Shown: piece by piece, positions 1 to 5,112 of the stretch
Layout: every line of letters starts with the position of its first letter
How positions within the stretch are numbered: the stretch's first letter is position 1
From: CAYLLT01 sp964591605
Lineage (GTDB): Bacteria > Planctomycetota > Phycisphaerae > UBA1845 > PWPN01
DNA length: 8,053 bases
Assembly: GCA_964591605.1 (NCBI GenBank)
Contig: CAZQEN010000344.1
Span: 1 to 8,053, forward strand
Direction: 5' to 3'
Translations under genes and position numbers: made by a program
Notes under the pieces: generated by a model
Told to the model about the DNA's origin: nothing
The model's database searches: none
Seen by the model: the letters and a program-made list of their open reading frames with translations, nothing else

Positions 1-1047
1 TTCCAGCTCGAAAGCCGCCGCCACCTGCGGGTGAATTTCGCCAAATACGCCCAGGGCCGCGATCCCGAGCTGGACGCCAGTCAGCGTACGGCGGCCTATC
101 AGGCGTTCTTCGAGTACATGCCGCTCTCGAGGGAGCAGACGAGCGAGGGGGACCCCCACCGCACGTACCGGTCATTCCGATACGGGGCGAATGCCGAGTT
201 CTTCCTGCTCGACGGGCGACAATACCGGGACGTATCCGCGAGCGCGGCGTGCGGAGACAACCCGGATCCGCTCGGGTTCGCGCTGGGTCTTGTGTCGTTT
301 GATCCGGCGTGCCGGAATCTGCTCTCGGCGCCCCGGGATCTGCTGGGGGCGGCTCAACTCGCGTGGCTCAAAGACATGCTGATCCATTCGACGGCGCGGG
401 TGAAGTTCGTGGTGAGCAACGTGCCGCTCACGCACGTGGGCGTGTTTCCGTATGACCGCTGGGACGGGTATGACGCGCAGCGGCGGGATCTGCTGGAGTT
501 CATCGACGCGAACCGGATCGAGGGCGTGATCTTCCTCACCACGGACATCCACGCGAACGCGCTGAACCCCGACGTGGGGCTTTACTTTCGACGCTACCGG
601 GCGGACTATCGCCTGGAGAACCAGACGCGGATGGCGGAGATCATCGCGGGGCCGTGGGGCACGGAGACGCTGCGGAGTGAACTGCTCCGGTATGCGGGTC
701 CCACGCTGGGGCTGCCCGACCAGCCGCTGGTGGCGGACGCCCTGGCGTCGGCGGAGCGGAAGGTGGTGCGCAAGCTCGAGAATCTGAACGCCCTGGCATT
801 CGTGGAGGATGATCGGCGGGCGTACGCGGTGGTCGATGTATCCAGCGAGGGGACAGTGAACGTGACGTACCGGGCGGTGCGGGCAGGCAGCGATGACGGC
901 GCCGGTTTGCCGGTCGCGGAGACGCTCTACAGCAGCCCGGTGGACGTGCCGGCCCCTCCACCGTGCGGGCTGCCACTTCTTTCACTGGGAGCGATGACGC
1001 TGGTGATGTTCACGCGCCGCGTCACCCGTCTTTACAGTCGACTCTGA
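1..1047 (+). CDS. PhoD-like alkaline phosphatase/phosphodiesterase, 3' part (5' end outside window)
   Basis: The frame is open from base 1, so the in-frame GTG at 31 is probably not the true start; 348 residues are visible. Family landmarks occur in the usual PhoD order: a region ending YQAFFEYMPL, then FFLLDGRQYRDV, then LGAAQLAWLKDML, VVSNVPLTHVG, WDGYDAQRRDLLEF, and the metal-site segment FLTTDIHAN (His codon 550-552). PhoD-type enzymes are exported, metal-dependent phosphomonoesterases/diesterases releasing phosphate from organic phosphate esters; the first metal-site residues would lie upstream of the window. The usual small residue of the GDxH motif is Thr here (TTDIH), so activity is not certain. 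The C-terminus is unusual: PPPCG followed by a hydrophobic segment (about 967-1005) and RR, resembling a membrane-anchoring or sorting tail. The stop TGA (1045-1047) lies two bases from the stop of the convergent amidase gene. The family call is firm; substrate is unknown. Confidence 0.85.
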   Translation, partial: FQLESRRHLRVNFAKYAQGRDPELDASQRTAAYQAFFEYMPLSREQTSEGDPHRTYRSFRYGANAEFFLLDGRQYRDVSASAACGDNPDPLGFALGLVSFDPACRNLLSAPRDLLGAAQLAWLKDMLIHSTARVKFVVSNVPLTHVGVFPYDRWDGYDAQRRDLLEFIDANRIEGVIFLTTDIHANALNPDVGLYFRRYRADYRLENQTRMAEIIAGPWGTETLRSELLRYAGPTLGLPDQPLVADALASAERKVVRKLENLNALAFVEDDRRAYAVVDVSSEGTVNVTYRAVRAGSDDGAGLPVAETLYSSPVDVPAPPPCGLPLLSLGAMTLVMFTRRVTRLYSRL

Positions 1048-1049
1048 AC

Positions 1050-2018
1050 TCAGAAGAGCGAGCTGTGGTGGCGGCGGGCTCCCTTGAGGACGCGATCCCA
1101 GTCGAAGGCGGGGCCGGGGTCGATTTTGACCCTGGTGACATGGTAGTGGCCCAGGAGGCCTTCGAAAGCCTTGAGTTCCTCGGGTGAGAGGACGTCGGTG
1201 CGGATGTTTCCCTGTGCATCGCGGGGGGCGTCGATCCGGATCCGGGGGAGGGCCCGGGCGAGCGCGGCGGTGAGCCGGATCAGGGCTTCGTACTGCTCGT
1301 TGGTGAAATCGTACTGGATGAGGTCCTGCCCCTGGATGCGGCCCCGGACCGGCTCCTTGCGGGCGGGACGGCCCACGAAGTTCGGGGTGCGCACGCCGCT
1401 GGGCAGGAGCGAGGCGGGCAGGGTGATGTAGGGCCAGCCGTTTTCGTCGCGGGCGTACCATTCGTCGAGGCGCTTCATGTCGGGATAGGCGCCGATGTGG
1501 GCAATTTCGACGCCGACAGAGCGGCTGTTGGCCTCGCCGGCGTGCCAGGCGCGCTCCTTGAGATCGAGCGTCTGATAGACGGTTCCGTCGATGTCGAGCA
1601 TGAAGGGCACGGAGAGCCCGCGGGTGTGGAGGACTTTGAAACACTGCTTGGAGGTTCCGCACACGTCGTAGTGGATCACGAACTGGCTGACCTGCTCCTG
1701 CAGGTTGGCGAGGGTCCAGCCCTGCTCCCTGACCCGCCGGGTGAGGGAATCCGGCAGGCCGTATCGCTCCTCGTAACCGAGGGTGGTGCGGCCGGAGCTG
1801 CGGGCGGGGCGGGTGGTGCGATCGCGTTCGTAGAAGTCGTAGGGCCGGTAGGCATCGTATCCGCCGGGGTCGAGCCACAGGACGACGGGGGTGCCCGTGT
1901 GGAACAACTGCCCGGCAACGACGATCTCGTCGCCGGTGCGTTTGAGCGGGTCGCCCGGGCGCGTGCAGCCGGCGGCGATCACCAAAAGCAGGGGAATCAC
2001 GAGTTGCAGTCGGTTCAT
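1050..2018 (-). CDS. N-acetylmuramoyl-L-alanine amidase (Amidase_2/AmpD-like fold), lipoprotein
   Basis: A 322-residue protein. Amidase_2 enzymes are zinc hydrolases that cut the bond between N-acetylmuramic acid and L-alanine in peptidoglycan or its fragments. Visible motifs: FVIHYD with first zinc ligand His116, AWHAG (His159), VGVEIAH with the likely catalytic Glu171, and near the C-terminus GHYHVTRVKIDPGPAFDW, giving His291 and Asp300 as the other zinc ligands. The DPGPAFDW end is a hallmark of the AmpD-type family. The N-terminus MNRLQLVIPLLLVIAAGC is a lipoprotein signal with Cys18 as the lipidated residue, so the enzyme is placed on the periplasmic side of a membrane rather than in the cytosol like AmpD. 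Residues 19-110 before the domain are not recognised. The ATG at 2018 is preferred over upstream starts (2027, 2093) because GAGG sits nine bases ahead of it and the lipoprotein signal then begins correctly. It follows the transglutaminase gene by 50 bases on the same strand, suggesting an operon. Confidence 0.88.
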   Translation of the reverse strand: MNRLQLVIPLLLVIAAGCTRPGDPLKRTGDEIVVAGQLFHTGTPVVLWLDPGGYDAYRPYDFYERDRTTRPARSSGRTTLGYEERYGLPDSLTRRVREQGWTLANLQEQVSQFVIHYDVCGTSKQCFKVLHTRGLSVPFMLDIDGTVYQTLDLKERAWHAGEANSRSVGVEIAHIGAYPDMKRLDEWYARDENGWPYITLPASLLPSGVRTPNFVGRPARKEPVRGRIQGQDLIQYDFTNEQYEALIRLTAALARALPRIRIDAPRDAQGNIRTDVLSPEELKAFEGLLGHYHVTRVKIDPGPAFDWDRVLKGARRHHSSLF

Positions 2019-2027
2019 CGAAACCAT

Positions 2028-2031
2028 CCTC
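2028..2031 (-). promoter_or_regulatory. Ribosome binding site of the amidase gene
   Basis: GAGG on the minus strand, nine bases before the ATG at 2018. It directly abuts the alternative ATG at 2027, which makes that start unlikely. It therefore decides the start in favour of 2018. Confidence 0.55.
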
Positions 2032-2068
2032 GCAGAGAATTCAGGCAGAGCCGGGCTGGCTGCCGCAC

Positions 2069-3553
2069 TCAGGGTGCGGTAACCGGCTCCCACTCAAAGC
2101 GCATGTCGTAGTCCCATTCGTCGAAATAGAGATTGCGGCCGTCGATTTCGACCTCGCCGCGCTGGAAATCGGCGGGCTCGCTGCGGAGCGACGATTTGGC
2201 GGGGACGAGGGGGCACCCGTAGTCGAGGTTGACGATCAGCCGGTACGCATCGAGATGGCCGATGTAGAACTCCCGGACGGCCGGGTCGTCGGAGGGCTGG
2301 AGGCCGTAGGACATGTCGGCGGGGAGCCAGCCCCACGGTTCCACGTAGAACTCGGCCCAGTCGTGCATGTTGAAGCCCCAGGGCTTGGTCTCCCACCCGG
2401 ACTGCCAGCGGGCGGGGACACCGGCGGCGCGGCACATCGTGATGAAGATCATGCTCTGAATGCCGCAATCGCCCCGGCCGCTGAGCAGGGCCTTCTCGGA
2501 GAAACCGGGGATGATGGCGTATTCCTCTTCGGCGCAGTAGCGGATGGCGCTGTTGAGGTGATGGTAGATGCGGCGGACCTTGCGGAGGGGGTTGGTCTCC
2601 TCGCCGACGACCTGCCGGACGGTGTCGCGCAGGCGCGGCGAAAAGAGGATATGCGGCGAACGTTCCTGAAGGTACGGCGCGAAATCACCGCTGCGAAGCG
2701 GTTGTGCCTGCTGGTCCTCCAGGTGCGGGTAGTACGCGTGGCAGACGAACTCGAACTCCTCTTCGAAGACGACGGGCCGGGCGGGGTTTTCGATTTTCTG
2801 TTCAAGATAGACCGTGCGGTGTGCCTCGGGAAGGATGCGGGAGCCTTCGGAGCCGTTCGGGGAGAGGCGGTATTCGGCGGGGCTGGTGCGGATGAGGCGC
2901 ACGCCGGTCTGCTGGCGGTATTCCTGGGGAAAGGGCAGCCAGCAGCGCACGAGCGAGCCGGGTCCGGCGCCCGGGCGGTCGGGGGAGACGGTCAGGCGGT
3001 ATGTGACCCGATGCCGCACGGGCATCACCAGGGGCGAGCGGGCGTCGCGTGCCGCGGCGACGACCTTGCCGAGGTATTCGACGAGTTTCGCGGGGCCGCC
3101 GGTGTCGGCGGGCACCCTGCCGGCGGTGCGGCGGCGTTCGATGGCTTCCGGGCAGAAGCGGAAGATGTTTGACGGCTCTCTGCGGAAAAAGAGGACCTCG
3201 CCGTCGAGGGTACGGGCCTGGGCCTGCCCGGCCTCGCGCCAGCGGTCGACGTCGGCGGGCGTGACCTCCGGGATGGAGCTGCGCAGTTTGCGCACCAGCC
3301 CGTCGCGGGTGAGGTCGTAGTCGTGGCGGAGGCGGCGGATGATCTCGCGGCCTTCCGCGGCGGCCGCCGGGTCCGGACCCGGCTGATCGAGCAGGGCCTG
3401 AGCCTCCCGCAGCCGGCCGTCGGCGACGAGGGATCTCGCCTGGCGGATGGCCGGATCGGCGGAAGTGAAAAACACGCTGGCGCCGCTGAAACCGGCCGAG
3501 TCAGGAGCGGCGAGCACGGCGGACATCATCAACTCCAGAAGGAAGCATGGCAA
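2069..3553 (-). CDS. Transglutaminase-like (papain-fold) domain protein, exported or envelope-associated
   Basis: A 494-residue protein if started at the TTG at 3553. Around residues 33-60 a short helical stretch (AIRQARSLVADGRLREAQAL) resembles half of a TPR-type repeat. Residues 180-275 look like a beta-rich domain often found before bacterial transglutaminase cores. The core is at about 320-415, with the full catalytic triad visible: Cys363 in SGRGDCGIQS, His397 in FNMHDWAEFYVE and Asp413 in LPADMSYG. Bacterial members of this superfamily act as proteases, amidases or cross-linking enzymes, so the reaction cannot be fixed from sequence. The N-terminus MPCFLLELMMSAVLAAP is hydrophobic and ends in a possible signal-peptidase site, but lacks the usual positive charges, so export is only probable. 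TTG is chosen because GGAGG lies eight bases upstream; ATG at 3526 with its own GGAG is an alternative that would remove the hydrophobic segment. It probably shares a transcript with the downstream amidase gene. Confidence 0.85.
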   Translation of the reverse strand: MPCFLLELMMSAVLAAPDSAGFSGASVFFTSADPAIRQARSLVADGRLREAQALLDQPGPDPAAAAEGREIIRRLRHDYDLTRDGLVRKLRSSIPEVTPADVDRWREAGQAQARTLDGEVLFFRREPSNIFRFCPEAIERRRTAGRVPADTGGPAKLVEYLGKVVAAARDARSPLVMPVRHRVTYRLTVSPDRPGAGPGSLVRCWLPFPQEYRQQTGVRLIRTSPAEYRLSPNGSEGSRILPEAHRTVYLEQKIENPARPVVFEEEFEFVCHAYYPHLEDQQAQPLRSGDFAPYLQERSPHILFSPRLRDTVRQVVGEETNPLRKVRRIYHHLNSAIRYCAEEEYAIIPGFSEKALLSGRGDCGIQSMIFITMCRAAGVPARWQSGWETKPWGFNMHDWAEFYVEPWGWLPADMSYGLQPSDDPAVREFYIGHLDAYRLIVNLDYGCPLVPAKSSLRSEPADFQRGEVEIDGRNLYFDEWDYDMRFEWEPVTAP

Positions 3554-3561
3554 TGGAAGCG

Positions 3562-3566
3562 CCTCC
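3562..3566 (-). promoter_or_regulatory. Ribosome binding site supporting a TTG start
   Basis: GGAGG on the minus strand, eight bases before the TTG at 3553. An out-of-frame ATG at 3548 lies thirteen bases from it and would give only a short unrelated frame. A competing in-frame option is GGAG (3533-3536) ahead of ATG 3526, so the start is favoured, not settled. Confidence 0.5.
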
Positions 3567-3643
3567 GATTCGGCGACAGGGATCCTGGTGCGTGCTGATT
3601 ATGGCCGCGGGCGGGCGATGACGCAACGAGGCGGGTCGAGCCG

Positions 3644-3660
3644 CGGCCACAGGGGGTGCG
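3644..3660. repeat. Left copy of direct repeat flanking the palindromic element
   Basis: CGGCCACAGGGGGTGCG. It recurs at 3814-3829 with one G fewer. The last two bases overlap the outermost arm of the palindromic element. It could be a target duplication from insertion or part of a larger repeat unit. Confidence 0.6.
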
Positions 3661-3809
3661 TGACAACATCGGCGGGTGGCATGGGTCCCGGCGCGCCGGG
3701 ACATTCGCAAGTGCGAATGCTGACTGCCCGTGGGGAGGCCCACACGGGCAGCTTCTGCTTCGCTCCGCGAAGTCGAAGCTGCCCATGCCACCCCGCCCAA
3801 ACTGTCACG
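3659..3809. repeat. Cloverleaf-like nested palindromic element in a non-coding gap
   Basis: A closing stem is formed by CGTGACA (3659-3665) with TGTCACG (3803-3809), then, after a 5x5 internal loop, GGC(G)GGGTGGCATGGG (to 3685) with the complementary arm starting at 3782; the core 12 bases 3674-3685 and 3782-3793 are exactly complementary. Inside lie four adjacent hairpins: a perfect 16-base palindrome (3686-3701), CATTCGCA/TGCGAATG with a two-base loop (3702-3719), CTGCCCGTG/CACGGGCAG (3724-3732 with 3743-3751, extended by GGG/CCC with one bulge), and AGCTTC..CTTCGC with GCGAAG..GAAGCT (3750-3780). Nearly every base from 3674 to 3793 is in a stem. It fills much of the 335-base gap 3554-3888, where I see no credible gene. 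No T-run follows on either strand, so it is not a simple terminator. It resembles a composite REP/MITE-type dispersed repeat; copies elsewhere cannot be seen here. Confidence 0.85.
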
Positions 3810-3813
3810 GACC

Positions 3814-3829
3814 CGGCCACAGGGGTGCG
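3814..3829. repeat. Right copy of direct repeat flanking the palindromic element
   Basis: CGGCCACAGGGGTGCG, matching 3644-3660 except for one missing G. It lies four bases beyond the outermost arm of the palindromic element. The remaining bases 3830-3888 hold no recognisable terminator for the pseudopilin gene. Confidence 0.6.
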
Positions 3830-3888
3830 GATGGAAGCGGTGTCGAGCGTGGGCGCCCGGTTCGCGGTCCGGGGCCGCGTGAGGGTGG

Positions 3889-4743
3889 TCACTTCAGACG
3901 GGCCATGAAGATCTGCAGGAAATCCTGGTCGTACGTGGGGAAGCCGATTTCCGCATACAGATCGAAGGCCGTGGTCCGGATCTTGTAGTTGGGCGATTCG
4001 ACGTGGGTGTCGATGTAGCCGATGTTGGACCGGGCCATTTCGCCGCCGGCAAAGGCAGCGTGCCGGGCGACGATCTGATCGACCACGTTGAAATTCCCTT
4101 CCCAGTTTCGGTTGATGTTCGTGTAGGGATGCTCCTCGACCAGGAGGGGCATGCGGGCGGGCGACCAGGTCATCCGCGTGTTGACGATCTTGGGGCTGGG
4201 ATCGGTACGGCTCTTGTAGATCTTGAAGCTCTGAGCGGGGCGGCTCATGTGGTCGGGGGACTTGAAGCCGACATAGGCGTTCATGGCGTAGCTGAGGCGT
4301 CCGTTGCCGCCGCCGCCCATGGGGGTGTCGGTGGGCTCGCCCTCGTGGTCAGACGGGCAGACGTACAGCTTGGCGTCGCGGGTGTAGCGGAAGATCGTTC
4401 CGCGCTGAGGGACGTCCTCGAGAAAGTGAGGCTCTTTCCGGCTCGTATAGCCAGTAGCTCCCTCCCACATCCAATTGGTGTGCTTCAGATTCATATCGCG
4501 TGTGTAAGGCACATTCCAGTAGTAGAACACGTATTGCGTCGCCGGGAGTTTCCGTGCCTCGGCGACGTAGAGCATCTGGGCGGTGAGGATCTGCTTCATG
4601 TTGGCCTTGCAGATAGCCATCCGGGACTGTTCGCGCGCGCGGGCGAGCGAGGGGAGCAGGATGGAGACCAGCAGGGCGATAATCGCGACGACGACGAGGA
4701 CTTCGATGAGCGTAAAGGCGGTTTTTGATTTCGGTCTGCTCAT
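3889..4743 (-). CDS. Type II secretion pseudopilin-like protein (prepilin N-terminal methylation signal, degenerate H-X9-DG tail)
   Basis: A 284-residue protein. The N-terminus is a classic prepilin signal: a short basic leader MSRPKSKTA, then FTLIEVLVVVAIIALLVSIL with Glu at +5 of the mature chain, so a prepilin peptidase should cut between Ala9 and Phe10 and methylate the new Phe. Position -1 is Ala, not the commoner Gly. The hydrophobic helix runs to about residue 30, followed by LARAREQSRMAICKANMKQI as the amphipathic continuation. The globular part carries CPSDHEGE (129-136) and SYAMNAYVG (151-159), both familiar in planctomycete pseudopilin-like families, and ends with RHAAF(227-231)...IGYIDTHVE (241-249), a stretched, degenerate form of the H-X9-DG motif. 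Such proteins are present in many copies in planctomycete genomes and their individual role is not known; a part in a pilus-like or secretion filament is the family inference. ATG 4743 has only a weak GGA upstream. Confidence 0.85.
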   Translation of the reverse strand: MSRPKSKTAFTLIEVLVVVAIIALLVSILLPSLARAREQSRMAICKANMKQILTAQMLYVAEARKLPATQYVFYYWNVPYTRDMNLKHTNWMWEGATGYTSRKEPHFLEDVPQRGTIFRYTRDAKLYVCPSDHEGEPTDTPMGGGGNGRLSYAMNAYVGFKSPDHMSRPAQSFKIYKSRTDPSPKIVNTRMTWSPARMPLLVEEHPYTNINRNWEGNFNVVDQIVARHAAFAGGEMARSNIGYIDTHVESPNYKIRTTAFDLYAEIGFPTYDQDFLQIFMARLK

Positions 4744-4790
4744 GATCAGATATCCACGGTGCGGGCCGCTTCCCTGACGCCAGTCCGTTA

Positions 4791-4820
4791 CAGGCGACGG
4801 GCATCCGCACCCGCCGCCTG
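4791..4820 (-). promoter_or_regulatory. Hairpin in the untranslated leader of the pseudopilin gene
   Basis: CAGGCGACGGG (4791-4801) and CCCGCCGCCTG (4810-4820) form an 11-pair stem, with one G-U pair when read as minus-strand RNA, around an eight-base loop. It starts about 47 bases before the ATG at 4743. It does not match a riboswitch class I can recognise. It may be a leader structure or incidental to high GC. Confidence 0.45.
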
Positions 4821-4888
4821 GGGCGACTCCTCTGAAGAGATCGACTACACCACCAGTTTACTGGACCCCGAGGGTCAGGGCAAGAAAG

Positions 4889-4894
4889 ATTATA
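4889..4894 (-). promoter_or_regulatory. Candidate -10 box of the pseudopilin promoter
   Basis: A perfect TATAAT on the minus strand inside the only AT-rich patch (TTTTATATAAT) of the gap 4744-5112. No convincing -35 hexamer lies 16-18 bases upstream, so an activator or another sigma factor may be needed. Transcription would begin near 4882, giving a leader of about 140 bases. A small dyad CCAGT-TT-ACTGG (4853-4864) sits just downstream of the inferred start and could be an operator, though five-base arms are weak evidence. Confidence 0.5.
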
Positions 4895-5014
4895 TAAAAT
4901 GCGGGACGAAAGCCGGTTTTTTCTGCTGCGAAGGCGGCTCCAACCCCCCTGCCGTCGTGCTGGCAACACGGGTTGACGGATTTGCGTCCGAACGCATCGT
5001 TCGTGTGTGTCGTT

Positions 5015-5050
5015 AAAAGAAAAGGTGGGGCTGGATGGTCCAGCCCCACC
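5015..5050 (-). terminator. Rho-independent terminator after the secreted modular protein gene
   Basis: On the minus strand GGTGGGGCTGGA and TCCAGCCCCACC form a perfect 12-pair stem with a three-base loop (5024-5050), followed by TTTTCTTTT (5023-5015). It lies 62 bases after the stop at 5113 and separates this gene from the pseudopilin promoter. Confidence 0.92.
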
Positions 5051-5112
5051 GGAGGATCGACTCCGGCCGCTCAGTTGTGGAGCGGCACGGTCCTGTATTC
5101 TGCGCCCTCACC

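Noticed and set aside
982..1878. A 298-codon minus-strand open frame
   Set aside because: It is a shifted frame of the amidase gene. The product is extremely Arg/Pro/His-rich, while the other frame has zinc ligands and a lipoprotein signal.
2255..3172. A 305-codon plus-strand open frame
   Set aside because: It is antisense to the transglutaminase gene, whose catalytic triad is intact; the product is low-complexity Gly/Ala/Val sequence without motifs.
3659..3809. Reading the palindromic element as a CRISPR array or as a plain terminator
   Set aside because: There are no evenly spaced identical repeats with unique spacers, and no T-run follows the stems on either strand.
3599..3892. A 97-codon minus-strand frame whose GTG overlaps the pseudopilin stop
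   Set aside because: The GTGA overlap looks like translational coupling, but the frame runs straight through the palindromic element and has no domain-like character. Open frames on both strands through the element reflect lack of stops in GC-rich repeats.
3447..3988. Two overlapping plus-strand frames (3447-3908 and 3656-3988) across the gap
   Set aside because: Both read through the inverted repeats and into the ends of well-supported minus-strand genes; no ribosome binding site or recognisable product.
4911..4926. CCGG followed by TTTTTT on the plus strand as a terminator
   Set aside because: The preceding bases do not form a stable stem and no plus-strand gene ends nearby.
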